From: Roridomyces roridus
Lineage: Eukaryota; Basidiomycota; Agaricomycetes; Agaricales; Mycenaceae
Assembly (NCBI GenBank): GCA_029378245.1
Contig: JARKIF010000025.1
Span: forward strand, 558,001-622,000
Direction of reading: 5' to 3'
DNA: 64,000 nucleotides
The notes beneath the pieces were generated by a model, which did no database searches, was not told the origin of the DNA, and saw only the letters and a program-made list of their open reading frames with translations. This document shows positions 43,262 through 55,377 of this stretch, piece after piece (position 1 is the first letter of the stretch; every line of letters starts with the position of its first letter). The position numbers and the translations under genes were made by a program.

Positions 43262-46200
43262 TCAAGGAAAAGAATTTGAAGAAGTAAGTAGTTCGGTCAT
43301 GCCCTTCCCTCCATTTTCCGTCAGATATTTGCAGAAGTTGCGCAAAGTAGAATATTGGCCACCCTGCTCGCAACGCTCCCTGACGAATCGGAGGGCAAGC
43401 TCAACAGTCCAGTTCGGCTTTTCAGAAAGCTTTTCAATCAATGTCACCACCTTCTTGCGACGACACGCCTCATTCTTGACGGTACCCTTGTTACCACGCC
43501 AAGCAGGCCCAAAATCCTCCTCAAGCTGACGAGTAGAAAGGTAGCCATTAAGCCCACTGGCCCATTCGGTCCAGACGTCGGTGATCTTGTCGACGGGCTG
43601 GTAGCTGTACCTCGGGAGCCATGTGTTGGCCTTGGGTCCTTCCTTCTTCCACTCCCAGCCTTCGTCACCATAGCGGAGAACTTGGGCTACCCCATACCGT
43701 TGCACGACATCCCGATCCCACGCTGCGTGCTTGAACGCCTGCTGCTCAAGTGTTCCGGTCATCTGCGTGGGTGGAGGTCGTGGATATCCCGCCATGTTGG
43801 AGGGTTTTCGTGTAGCCAACGGCAGCTGGGGTTTCGGGGCTATGGGCGCGTGGACTCGGAGGGGAGGAACATGGAGAGCGGGGACGGCGGGTGTAACATC
43901 GGCGGGTATGGCTGGGTTAAGAGTGGTAGGAACGGTGGGGATCAGATGAGATAGTGCAGACGGCAAGACAGCCGAGCACTCTGCGCTGCCGCTCCCTTGG
44001 ATGCATTGAAGTGCGCTCAGCTGCTCGGTCGAGAACTGAGGCTCCGAGGATAAGAGGAAGGAGTCCATATCCTCGAAATCGAAATCACATTCAAATTGGT
44101 TTGGGAGGGAGTCGGCAGAGTTGGGTGCTAGCTGAGGGAAGTCAATTTCAGGGAAATATGGGCCCTCAAACTCGGCAGAGATGGGCATTGACGGAGTTTC
44201 AACTTTAAGCCACATTAGCATGAGAAATTCAAGTAGAAGATTTTAATTACACACCTGGATGCGTTGTCTTGCGCCTCTTCCTCAACGAGCCAGCCTCAAT
44301 CATCTGCTGCAGTTCCTGGAACTTGGCATTCATCTCCTCCTGCCGGGCTTTTGCAAACTCGCGCTCCGTGTGCTGCAGCATCGAGAAACGGTTGACGGCG
44401 GCGGAAAATGATTGTGAAATGTGTGTGGGCAGCTTCTCGAGAGCCATGGCGGTGTCTGCTTCAGCCTTTTCGATGACTGCAGCCGACGTAGCTGCAAAGT
44501 TGCGGAAGGTGGCAGAGCTGAAAGGCTGGTACTGGAAAAGGCAGGCTGTGGGGTTCTGCATGTACAGAACGGCGGCGTCTTGCAGAACGACAGTGCGCAG
44601 CCAGATCAACAAGTTGAGAAAACTGCGAAGGGCGAGATCGACAGCCATGCGATTATCAGCTTCGCGGGTGTCAAGTTCTCCAAGCTGATCTTCGGCCCAA
44701 GGAAAGATTGTTGCCAACAATTCTGTAGGTGGTTCTGCATACAGGAATAAGTAACATCTTCCTTGAGAAAGGGAGGAATCTTACCCAACGAATCTCGTGG
44801 CAAAGAATAGGTCTCCGGGCGTTGGGCATTAAACATGGCTGCCCCGAGCATGGCTTCCACCGGGAGTACTCGATCGTAGCAGGCGCGATATGAGCCGGAA
44901 TCACTCCAACCTCCAAGGGCCTTGACATCGCTCGAGCCAGCACCATTCTCACGCGCCACTCTTGCGGTAAATCCACGACCAGCATGGGTGACTTTGCTGA
45001 TCTGAATATTGTACTTGTCGTGTAGGTCTTTAACGGCAGTACGGTGAGCTGCATATCCGAATTAAAGGGATCAGAAATAGAATGGATGAAAGAAGAAGAA
45101 AAACATACCGGCATACGTCATCTCCTTGGTACAGTCCGGGGACGTCGAGAAGACCCAAAGGTCATACCATTCCCTCTTCCCGTAGTCGCCATATTCCCGA
45201 TCCGTAAAATCGACCGCAAAGTTGGGAACCGGCCGGCTCACAACATGGAAGTGTGCGAAGAACAGGAAGCCAATGGCGCCCACAAGACAAAGTTCCGGAT
45301 GGAGATGGCGGAATGCACCATGCTCATCCACACGGCCGGTTTTGTTATGTTTTGCGCTGTCTGCAAGGAGGGTCAGTGCCTAAGAATATTCAGCAAAAGA
45401 GCATTCAAGGAGTGAATATGGATGGAACGCACTCTGACTTTGACACCATACCCTTTAGCGTGGAAGGGAACGTCTTGGAAGCTGAGATCGGACCACCGGA
45501 GGATGCGGGAGCTATCGCCTCGGAACGCGACTGAAGACGACGCTAGTAGCATCGCACGGTCCCTCATTGCACGCAACAGAGATGCAGGACCCGTAGAATT
45601 CTTGAACCCGTGAGTGCCCAGCTGGATGAGTTGGTGGTCGGTGTAGGTATCTGACGAGCCGGTAAGTGAGCCTATGTGAACGAAGCTTGTTAATAGATTT
45701 ACAAACCTGCACGAGTTCCCGACGCCTTGACCGCGTGAGACTTCTGAATTCGTTCAGGCTCGCTCTCCTGGAACGCAGATTCCAATGTCTTGATGCGACC
45801 ATCCGTCCGCAGATTAACTTGAGCAGAAGGGTTGTTCGCGTAGAGATGCTGGTTGTTGAAACGATGGTGTTCCAACGCTGAGACGACTTGCTTGGCATGC
45901 TGGTGTCCACATGTTGACGTGGACTTGGAACCATCAGAGTGTAGGCACTTCTATTGGAATATTAGCCCCAATTTTGTCGGAGTGGAATGTTCATGCACAT
46001 ACCTTGGGTCTTGTCATTTCATAGTCAAGAAACAATGTCACCTTGGCCACGGTGATAGGTAGAGGAGGGATGGGGGTATATGACACGTCGTCCTCGACAC
46101 GACGCGCTTCGGATTTTGTGAACCAGTCGATGTAGGCTTTGTAGTGCCTTAGGTAGATTGCACCCGTCTGCGTGTTGTCCTGGCTTTTGGCGACGACATC

Positions 46201-46344
46201 TTGACGAACAGCCTGAGACCTGCTCTCCAGGTCATTGTATGATGCCTGAAGAGAAGAGGTCGGAGCCTGGGAGGTGGAGGTCGAGTGGCCGAGAGGAGGC
46301 GAGGATGATGGAGGCGAGGAATTGGTTTGGACGACCTCATCCAT
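43262..46344 (-). mobile_element. Crypton-type tyrosine-recombinase element (coding body)
   Basis: The whole coding part of a Crypton is present and open. Cryptons lack inverted repeats and insert by site-specific recombination at short target-like repeats, so the ends cannot be read from one copy; they lie outside the coding region. Confidence 0.8.
43262..46344 (-). CDS. Crypton tyrosine recombinase with GCR1_C DNA-binding domain, 926 aa
   Basis: Start ATG 46344; introns 45951-46002, 45672-45706, 45380-45432, 45049-45108, 44735-44784 and 44203-44254 keep frame and give 927 codons without a stop. Residues about 30-120 form a SAM-like core-binding domain (YLRHYKAYIDWFTKSEARR). The catalytic domain has the first Arg in SSVAFRGDSSRILRW, H-x-x-R in KVTHAGRGFTARV, Trp in ALGGWSDSGSYR, and the nucleophile Tyr in YRACYDRVLP. 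A long helical region follows, with RKRRKTTHPG. The C-terminus (KITDVWTEWASGLNGYLSTR, then FGPAWRGNKGTVKNEACRRK) is a GCR1_C domain, which in Cryptons binds the element's DNA. The 35-base second intron is short. The gene looks functional. Confidence 0.88.
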
Positions 46345-47739
46345 GTCATTGTAGTGGTAGGGAGCTTGTTGAAGGTTGTTGGTTGGAGGAGGGCTTGTTA
46401 TGGAGTTTGAAGCAATGAAACGGCGAGCTTTTTTTGCAAGCGGCGTGGGTGGGCCATGATAGCGAATTATGCTTATACCCTTGGAGAGTTAGAACAAAGG
46501 GGAGAGTTGAAACTATTTTTGCTTACCGCCATCTGTAAACAGGGTAGCTTTGAGGACCGTCGGATGATGCCGAAGGATGGGGCCGAATTCTTGGTGTCGC
46601 GTAAGTAGTGGTATCGCCGATTTGAGGAAAGACACTGAGCAGAGCCCAGAGGGAGCAATGAAGGTGTTGGGTGTAAGCGACAGTGCTGCTAGAGTACGAT
46701 GTAGTTGCAGGATCTGCTGGATGTAAAGTAGAGTGTGTTATTTGCGGATTATTGTAAAGGTGGTGGTGTATCCGGCGGGGTCAATGAGTCATTCACAACA
46801 AGCCTCGGTAGTGGATGGACTCGAGGACGCGACGCGTGAGCGAGTGCACAGGGGCGGCGCGTCGTGAAAACGACTTGTCGGTGCTGGGAGAGAGAAGGGT
46901 GATCAACGGCTTTACCATTTCGGGAGCTCAAACATCAATCAATCAGCGGAAAAACCTTTTCGGTGCGATCTGACCCGAGAAAGTCGGACCCATACGTATA
47001 TCTGGTATTTCACCTGGTGACCCACCGCCACAGGTAACCAGCGGTCACCAGCGGGGTAACCAGCGGGTCCGCTACCGTATCGTATACTCTATGTATGTAC
47101 TTAGATCGAGTTCAGAAGTCCACCGGGCAGATCTTCGCCGGTTGTCAATCGTGAGTTCGGCAAATCTCGGCAACCGGCACGCACGGTAACACGATCAGGA
47201 ACCTGATGGTTATGTGGTAACAGTAAAAGATGAAATTAGGAAACTAGACAACTCGGATGAGGAGGGACAATTCTACACATTCTGATTCTGTAGAATCGCA
47301 GAAATACGAATGCATCCGACATGCGAGAATACCACGGATGATGGGAGTTCCGTGGCTCCACCATTTGTTTGCCGAGCGAACGGACGCACAAACCCGATTG
47401 GTTGTACCAGATGAAACAATTTCGAGTCTTGACCAATTTCGAGTCTTGACCGAGGAACGGATGCAAATTCCATGGTCTGTACATTCTTACGCAGCAGATG
47501 GCGCAGGGAGGCAACCCCGGTCACAAGTCGGCTATGAATGTGTATTATTACGCTGAGCATTCAATTGTCCGTTGACAATTTCAAAAAAAGGCAGAATCAA
47601 TCGAGATTCAAACGCGTCTGATCGACAACGGACGACGTCGCTTGGTGCCGTAGGATCGTCGAATTTCTTAAAACTAGCCGTGTCTTGGCTCTACTCGCCA
47701 ACATCCCACCTTTCCAAAGTCCTCCACTACACACACAGA
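46345..47739. other. Divergent intergenic region
   Basis: It separates the Crypton from the bHLH gene. A perfect 17-base tandem repeat, CAATTTCGAGTCTTGAC, is at 47417-47433 and 47434-47450. Around 47020-47075 short CAGCGG(G/T) and GGTAACC phrases repeat. No gene is seen. Confidence 0.45.
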
Positions 47740-48556
47740 ATGCCTCACTCCGCTCCTCCATCCCCCGCAGGCTCTTTGACCTCGGACGCTTCGTCTTCGT
47801 CTTCGGTGCCTCCCCATACGCCATCCCCTGCCCTGCCCACATTCTTGCACTACACCGGCGAGCCCACAGTCAAATCGGAGCCCGGGGACGGTGGCGTCAC
47901 CCGCACAGCCAAACCCAGCCGTCGGATCAACAGTGCCGAACGACGAGCCACACACAACGCCGTAGAGCGGGCTCGGCGGGAAACTCTAAATGGGAGGTTC
48001 CTGGTGAGTCGTCCGTCCTTGTCCGTGGGCAGCCGTAATGCTCACAAATGTTACGCAGGACCTCGCTGGACTCCTCTCCAACCTCCAATACGTCCGTCGT
48101 CCCTCCAAGTCCGCCATCGTCAATTCATCCATCGCACACCTGACTGCGTCCCGCCGGCATCGCATACTGGCGGCGCAGCAGTTGAGGATGATCAACGACG
48201 AAGCAGATGCGTTGAGGTACGAGGTGAACCAGTGGCGAATGCGCGCGGGTATTCCCAGTGTTGATGAGCCACCGCGTGGTGATTCGTTTGCGCTCGTCCT
48301 CAACGGCGAGTTGGAGTTTGAACCGGGTGATATGTTGGAGAATTCGGTGGAGGGGGAAGATGAAGATGTGTCGACGCCGCCTACCGAGTACCCCATTCGA
48401 CAGTATCCCGCCCAGCAATACGCGTATTATGCCCCCGAACCGAGGATCCTGGACCCCCGCGACCAGCATACGTTTGCATACGACCTCCCTGCCCCGACAC
48501 CCGTCCACGCAGAGCTCGGTGCCTACTGGGCGAACGATAATCGAGCAAATTGGTGA
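47740..48556 (+). CDS. bHLH transcription factor, 253 aa
   Basis: Start ATG 47740; one intron 48004-48058 splits the helix-loop-helix, phase 0. A Ser/Pro-rich N-terminus (SSSSSVPPHTPSPALP) leads to the basic region RRATHNAVERARRETLNGRF, with the H, E and R positions that contact an E-box (H5-E9-R13 pattern). Helix 1 continues in LDLAGLLSNL and helix 2 in SKSAIVNSSIAHLTASRR, with a short coil after it. The C-terminal half is acidic (EFEPGDMLENSVEGEDED) and Tyr/Pro-rich, which could be an activation region. It converges with the NLR gene, 57 bases between stops. Target genes are unknown. Confidence 0.88.
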
Positions 48557-48613
48557 CGTCGCGTTGTTTCATTCATATACCCTGTTCTAGTCAATTGTAT
48601 CTGTCGTTGTATA

Positions 48614-51600
48614 TTATAATAACCTACTTGTACTCATCCTCGCATCTATGTCGGCCACCGATTTCTCCTGCAAGGACCTTTTGAATAAAGCCCGCGCCTC
48701 GCTCCAAAGTGACTGGGCCGTGACGTCTTGCGTTTGTTGACACCACCGAATTTCATCCAGCGGAAGTAACCTCCCACTGCGATGAACAAGATCCCCGAGC
48801 CTCAGAAAACACTCCGCCCGACTCCGATGAACATCCATCCGCCTGAATCCCTCCAACGCAACACAAAATAAACTCATCGCAGTCCGTGCATCCCCTTCAA
48901 GAAGGAAAATATCACCCAGTCGACGCAAGGCCTTGTGTAAATCCAACCTCCTCTTCGAGCGCATTCCATGTGCCAGGTACACCACAACGTACCTCTCCGA
49001 CCACCTGCAATCCTCGGGTCCCCACCTCCGGACATCCGACAGACTCTCAAGACACGGAGCAGAATCCTCTTCCGAGCTACCCCACGCCGTATGCAGCGCC
49101 TCCTCGAGTTTCCTCTTCGCTGCACCCCACTCGCCCTGGATGAGACTGTACTCCCCAGAAAGAACTTTGCACAGCGTGAGGCCCGGAAGATGCGCGATAG
49201 ACTCGAACATGGCTATATTCTCCGCCAACGCCCCTGCCATCCCGTCGAGCGCCCCAGTCTCCAGATTATTCCGCAGAACGCGACACGAGGCGAATGCATA
49301 CGGGAATAAATCCCTTGTCGGCGATGTACGGTCGAGGATTCGTTGGTTGGCTTGCTGCGCTTCGAGGTATTCCGATTTGAGAAAATGCACCTCGGTCTCG
49401 AGGCTGGAAATCAGGTGCTCGAGAAGCCCGTCCGTCATCCCGCAGAATCGTAGTAGTTCTCGAGCCTGGCGCATGAGGTGCAGACTCGTCTTGTAATCAG
49501 CGAGACCCGTTGTACATCTAGCTTGCGTGCGGAGCGTGCGCGCCTCGACGTAAAGACTGCCAGAAAACTGTGCGAGTCGGCGCGCCTCGCGTGCCTTGAT
49601 CAACCCGCCCGCCGGATCCCCAAGTTTGCAGCTGATGTCGGCGAGGTTGGATAGAACGAGAGCCCGTTGTTTGGGATCGCCGTCACGTCGGGAGAGAGCT
49701 TCGGCCTTCTTCAAGTATTGCAGGCCCTCGTGTTTCTCGCCTTTGGAGTAGAGACAATAATAGCCGAGTCGCGTGTAAAATAGAGCTACGAATGTCAGCG
49801 ACGAACTTCAAAGACATGCCATCGTACTCACATTCCAGGACCGGATTGTTGATATGAGAGAAATGAATCTGCGCCGCAGCGATGAGCGGCCCAGGATCGC
49901 TGACCGGCTGGTTCAACGTCGACGCAAACTCCTCCGAAATGTACTCCGCGCTCAACGCATGATTCCCCAACCGATCAAGCAAAGGCGCCACTCTATCCAT
50001 CAGTGAATCCCTCCCTCTCCCTGAATGCATGCCAAAGTTGCTCAGCGACACCGTGCACTGGATGTTATCCACCACATCCGGATGGTCGACGTGCAGTCCC
50101 TGGAGTAGAATACTCCGTATATTCGCCAAATTCGCCGTAATCTGCTTGACGGTACTGGCGTTCTGGTACCCGAGACTGCTGTAAACCTCGAGGAGCAAGG
50201 AAAAGTGCGCCCGAAGGGGCCTGACGACGGAAGGCGAGACGCGGTAGTACCTCTGCACGTGCTCGCGGATCGGAACAAGCTCCTTGAGCCGATTGTGGTC
50301 GTCCATGTAGGCAAGCGAAGCTGCCAGGAGTGCACTTTTACACGCGAGCAAGTCAGGGATGGTGAGGGACACCTGGACAAGCTCGACCTGCGACAGACCG
50401 TCCGGGAGGATGGAGAGTAGGCTCAGCAGGTCTTGCGCACCGGGGAGAGCCTGAATCCGCGGACTCGAAAGAGAGACGCCGATGGATACGTCCAAATTGG
50501 AACGCCGATCAAGACCCTCGGAGAGCATGGCAGTTTTTTCCGTTTCCCAACGAGCTAGAACTGTCTCGCAGCCTTCGTTCGCGACCAAGTGAGCTGCGAG
50601 ATCCACAGCGAGCGGCATGTTGTCAGTGAATCCGAGGATCTTGTCCATATCTTTGGTGGTATGAAAATCGTCCGCGATGTCGATGAATGTCTGACGAGCG
50701 GCGTCGTTGGATAATGGTGTGAGCGGCGGCATGAATGGGCGAGTCCACTGCACTCTGGAAGGCCTTTCAGCCCCTCGCATGGTGAGCTGCAGGATCGAGT
50801 CAACGAATGCTCTGTCACATGAAATAAAAACAAACCAGCAAACCAAGGTGCGGTATGGCGGAGAGGAGAGATAGGAAATCTTCGATGCTGCTGCGAGACT
50901 CTTTCGGCTCCCATGGGGTCTCGAAATTATCCAAGACGAGAAGAGACGCAGCCGGGCGACTGGCAAAGAACTGGACGACAGGTTGCGTAAGATCGCGCTT
51001 CGGAGTGAGGCCAATGTACGATCCGATGAGCGCAGCAAGGTTGATTGTGCCCGTGACCGAATCGCACGGAACGAAAACACGCAGAGGGTATTTCGCTGCG
51101 AGTACAGGATGACGGACAACTGCACGCGCGAGGCTTGTCTTGCCCATCCCGCCGGCGCCGAGGATGACGACTCGACCGGAGCCCTGGGAGAGCCCGGAGA
51201 CGACTTGCTCGACTTCCCAATCACGGCCATGGAAAATCTTGGGGTGGGATGGCAGCAGCGAAAATGAATTGGAACTGTGCGGAGATTAGACCAAAGAATG
51301 ATAGCAAGAAGTCCTACCTATCCCTGTAGTCCTTCTCGCCTGCGTACATCTACAGCGCGCGTCAACAAATCATTCATCGTGAAATGTAAAACAAACCACA
51401 GATGACCGTTCAGAGATGGTCTCATCCGGAAGACTTGCAATCAACTGCAAGATCTGCTCGTGTAGACTGTGCATCTGCTCCTTCAACACGCCGACGTTCT
51501 GCGTAAAGCTCGCTCCACTGGCTACCTACGGCAGAGTCAACACCACAGCCATCCTTGGGAATACATAAGTACTCACCTTGAAAGCCCCCTGAGCGTCTTT

Positions 51601-52130
51601 CACCCCAACCCGACACTGTCCAAGCAAAATCGCCATCTCACTCTGTCGAAACAGAGACTTGATCCGGCTCGAGTCCAGTTGTGCGTTGACATAGTTGTGA
51701 ATCTTGTGGATAGTCCTGTCAAGCACGGTTCAGCTAAGCAGCCCAGAATACGATAAAAAAGGCCACGCACGTAGTAAAATCAGCGATGTGGTGCAAAACC
51801 GCAGGTGGCAAGCTCCGTGGCGTCTCCGAGTCGACGTGAACCTCGACGATAGCCAAGATTATCCCATAGCAGCACTCTGCCAACTCGCTGCACTGCTCCT
51901 TGTTCCGCTTTGCACTCTATTCACCAGTCAAAATGATAATATTAATCCGGACGAACGACTAGAAGACTGACCTGAATACCGGAGATCAAAGAAGGCACCG
52001 TATTCGCGATAGCAACCAGGAACGGCGTCTCGAACGCATCGTGTAGATTCTGCAGCAACGACGCCGCTGTACTCAAACAGCCTGCGAGATCGTCGACGCG
52101 AGTCTTCTCTTTGCCTGGTGCGGGGGACAT
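48614..52130 (-). CDS. NLR: MLKL-like N-terminus, P-loop NTPase, helical repeats
   Basis: Exons run from ATG 52130 to the stop at 48614-48616 with introns near 51917-51971, 51770-51716, 51577-51528, 51414-51363, 51332-51274, 50820-50772 and 49835-49790. The N-terminal 190 or so residues (LAGCLSTAASLLQNLHDAFE, LAECCYGIILAIVEVHVDSE, LFRQSEMAILLGQCRVGVKD) are the helical MLKL_NTD-like domain. The NTPase shows Walker A (GAGGMGKTSLA), Walker B with the fungal variant (SLLVLDNFETPWEP), and a GLPL-like TDNMPLAVDLAAHL. The last 600 residues are helical TPR-like repeats (RALVLSNLADISCKLGDPAG, RRLGDIFLLEGDARTA). NLRs sense ligands by the repeats, oligomerise by the NTPase and signal by the N-terminus. 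Upstream lies a tandem duplication that may be in its promoter. Confidence 0.85.
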
Positions 52131-52199
52131 GATATGGGAAGAAGAGTGCCAAGGGGTCGTCTGTACGTTTTATATCGGCTCTGGCCCCTGAAGACTCGG

Positions 52200-52871
52200 T
52201 AGGGATAGCTATCAGTAGCACATCAGAGCATCACGGCGTATGTTACGGGCGGGTATGGCGGGCACAGAGATGAAACCGTAAAATGCTCAAGGCGTCGCGG
52301 TCGCTGCCCCTGGGCTTCGGAGATTTCGAAAGACTTGCTCCGAGGGGATGGAGTCCTAACACGAAATAAGCACCATGAAAAGGCGGAGGTCGCCAAGACA
52401 TTCTTGCCGAATGTTGACGAGAATTATATTGTACTTACCGCTTACCAACGCTGACGGTGGGATAGCCGAGGGGCCGACCTCCGAGCCCCAGATTGGAGCT
52501 TCACCTGTTTCGACAAGCCTAGCATACGTCAAGCGCTCAGGGCATATGTTTCCACGTTAAACCAGCCCGGACTCAACTTGGAAGCGATTTGGACGATAGG
52601 GATAGCCATCAGTATCACATCAGAGCAACACCGGATTGGACTGGAATTGTGAGGGGACGGGGTCCGAGTAGGGCATGAGGACCACGAAAAGTCGGAAATC
52701 GCCAAGACATGTTGACAATAATTGTATCGCTTACCATCCGTATAATTGCTGCTGAGCGCTGAGCGCTGACTTGGCACTGCCGGTGAGATAGCCGAGCTGG
52801 GGTAAACGACTCCGAACCCCAACCTGGGCATGTAACCCGACCTGTTTCGACAATTCTCGTATACGTCAAGC
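52200..52871. repeat. Tandem duplication of about 300-335 bp upstream of the NLR
   Basis: Unit A (52200-52534) and unit B (52597-52871) share, in order, AGGGATAGC(T/C)ATCAGTA, GCACCATGAAAAGGCGGA / GGACCACGAAAAGTCGGA, TCGCCAAGACAT, TGGGATAGCCGAG / TGAGATAGCCGAG, ACCTGTTTCGACAA and ATACGTCAAGC. Divergence of some tens of percent makes it old. Neither unit codes. Confidence 0.75.
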
Positions 52872-53008
52872 TGCCCTGCTAAAACGCGCCGAAGTTCTGG
52901 TGTTTCACGTCCGCGGAGTCCCGACCACCTCTGAAGATGACGAAGAGTTCAGCGTTGACAAATCGTACAAGTACATTCGATTTCGTGTTTCATTCGAACG
53001 CAGGACCT

Positions 53009-54334
53009 TCACCAATCGACACGCTTCTTGATCGACTCGTTCTGCACAATCTCGATCCAATAGCCATCCGGATCTGCGAACCGTCATCAGCTGCACCCAA
53101 AAATGAAAAGACAAAAAAGACTCACCAAGCAAGAACGCGATATCCTTCATCCTCCCACCCGTCAACGTCTTTTGCCACCGCAACTTCTCCGCCCCGGGCT
53201 GACCCTCTTCGACAATCTTGCCCTCCTTGAAATTAAACCAAATCTGCGAGAACCGTTCACAAGCTGCGTCGAGGTCGTCCACCGTAACGCAAATATGCCC
53301 AAATCCACGCGGTTCGGCGTTCCCGTGATGATACTGGAACTCGGGTTGGTCTTCCGTGCCCCAATTGTGAGTCAATTCAAGAAGGCCGGTGGCTTCGTGC
53401 GTGGCGACGCTTGCCTCGGGAGTGGGAGGGGAGGCGCAGTTGTGCGTGTAGCCGAGGAAGTAGAGGCTGAACTTGCCGCCTTCGCTCGAGTGAGTCCGTT
53501 TGAGCTCCATGCCGAGGACTTGGCGATAGAATCCCAGCGATGCGACAGAGGATTTAATCCGGAGCATGGTGTGGTTCTGAGATACTCAGTATATCGTCTG
53601 GGAGAAGAGGATAGCTGACACACCATCCGATAACTCCCTACGTCCGTCTGACTCGCAACCGCCGCCTCGTCCACGGGATTCGGCGAGACAATCTCGACCC
53701 AATAGCCATCGGGATCAAGCACGAACGCGATACTGCGCATCGTTCCATCCGTGAGCTTCTTGTGGAACTTGAAGCCCACCTCCTTGGTCCTCGCCTCCTC
53801 CCTCGCCTTCTCGTCCGTGATATGCGCGTAGCGCGCCGCACACTGTTCCTCAATGCGGAGACACGCCGCCTGAATATTATCCACTGAGATGCAGATATGC
53901 CCGAACCCGCGTGGTTCCTTGTTGCCGTTGTGGTACCCGGCAAAAGCGGGGTCGGATTCCGTGCCGTAGTTCCACGTTAACTCGATTATCCCCTCGCGAG
54001 CGGACCAGTGAGGCTGGGGCGAGGCGGGATCGTCGCGGAGGGTGCATGCGAGGTAGTACAGGCTGTATCCATTCTCCTCGTTGGGGATCGTCTTGACGAC
54101 ATCCATCCCGAGAATCTTGTAAAACTCGAGCGACTTTTTCGCGTCCTTGACCCGGAGCCTGGAGATATGGTAGGTGAGACGGAAGAGGGGGAGGATATAG
54201 GACAACACGCACATGGTATGATTGAACTTGTACTTTTTCAAGTCGGTGGCCATTGTTGCTAAAAGTCGGGAGTGCTGAAAGAGACGCCGAGTCGCGAGCC
54301 TGATGGGAGAGATAAGCGCCTGAGAAGCGAACAT
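53009..54334 (-). CDS. GLO1: Glyoxalase I (lactoylglutathione lyase), two-domain form
   Basis: Introns 54159-54212, 53577-53623 and 53074-53125 keep frame; 390 residues from ATG 54334. A second ATG at 54253 (MATDLKKYKF) would give the cytosolic form; the 27 residues before it (FASQALISPIRLATRRLFQH) look like a mitochondrial leader, so both forms may exist. Two homologous glyoxalase folds follow. All metal ligands are visible twice: FNHTMLRVKD and MNHTMLRIKS (His), GIIELTWNYG and GLLELTHNWG (Glu), RGFGHICISVDN and RGFGHICVTVDD (His), GYWVEIVSP and GYWIEIVQN (Glu). The enzyme converts the methylglyoxal-glutathione hemithioacetal to lactoylglutathione. The fused two-domain form is the one known from yeast. 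Confidence 0.95.
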
Positions 54335-54851
54335 CGGAATGCGACGAGACGACGGCCGTGGATGCGTACGAGGAGAGTCGACGTACCTTGGTGGTGCGGA
54401 AGAAGCGGGATGCCGCAGTGTCACACGTGACATCATCGGCTTGACTTTCTTCCACTCCTTGTCAGCTCCTCGTCCGAATGTTGAATCCCTTCAGTATTGG
54501 TGCAGTAATCGCCCAGATGTTGCCACTGCCCCGTGCCACCGTCTGCCGTCGCCGAGACCTCGGTGCTTATCACAATCAATGACGGGCCTGCGGCTCTTAG
54601 CAGTTAGAAACAACATCACTGGGACGGCTACATAGCGATTTTGTACCAGGACAACATCCCAGTAGGCAATCAGCGGTCAAGCGGTCAACGCCTATTCAAT
54701 TCATCAGTGACAGTAATTATATAAAAGCCGTGCGCGCGAAGCCAAGAAACTTGAAAGCAGAGATGGGAAGCTGGGCGTGATTGCTATTCGACGCACCGAT
54801 TCAGAACTTTTAAGTCTCTCCATTCCATCCAAATTCACAAGCGCTCAATTC
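54335..54851. other. Intergenic, promoter of the glyoxalase gene
   Basis: No gene is seen. A TATA-like ATTATATAAAAG at 54716-54727 faces the plus strand without a gene that I can attach to it. Confidence 0.4.
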
Positions 54852-55167
54852 CAGCTAGTTGCAAAATTGTAGGCGACATCGGCGACTGAGGGAATCATCA
54901 AACTGCCAGTCGGCGCCGCCGGCGCGTGTCGCGAGGCGCCCCGTGCGATGGTTCCTCATCGACAAATCCAAAGTCATTACGGGCCACGGGCCTCTTGATT
55001 TGTGGGTCAACTGGCGGCTTTAGCTGCTCAACAGCGGCCATCCGGAGCACCAGTTTGTGTTGGGTGAGTAGGCGAGCATGGTGGTGTATTTTTGAATATG
55101 ACGGTTCGGTGACAGTTGCTCCACCCAGTTCCCTCGTCGACGTTGCCTACAATTTTGCAACTAGCTG
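54852..55167. mobile_element. 316-bp MITE with terminal inverted repeats
   Basis: The left end CAGCTAGTTGCAAAATTGTA and the reverse of the right end are identical over 23 bases and similar over about 35. TCAAT occurs next to both ends (54845-54849 and 55168-55172), a possible target duplication. There is no coding capacity. It lies about 210 bases upstream of the membrane-protein gene, in its likely promoter. Confidence 0.75.
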
Positions 55168-55377
55168 TCAATGACGATTGTCGAAACGTTTACAGGGCTG
55201 CAGTTTGAGCATTCAATGAGGCTGATTGGCGATGTCAAGTCGAGACGGGACGCCCACGCCAGCCTCCTTGCTCCACTTTACCATCGCGCCCCTCCTCAGC
55301 GCTGCCTAGCGCTGCCCGTCCACGCGTCTCTTGCCTAGACCCATCTCATTACACAGACGGAGGAGTCGCTTGAGCCA

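Noticed and set aside
43355..43954. Plus-strand frame of 199 codons
   Set aside because: Antisense shadow of the GCR1_C exon of the Crypton.
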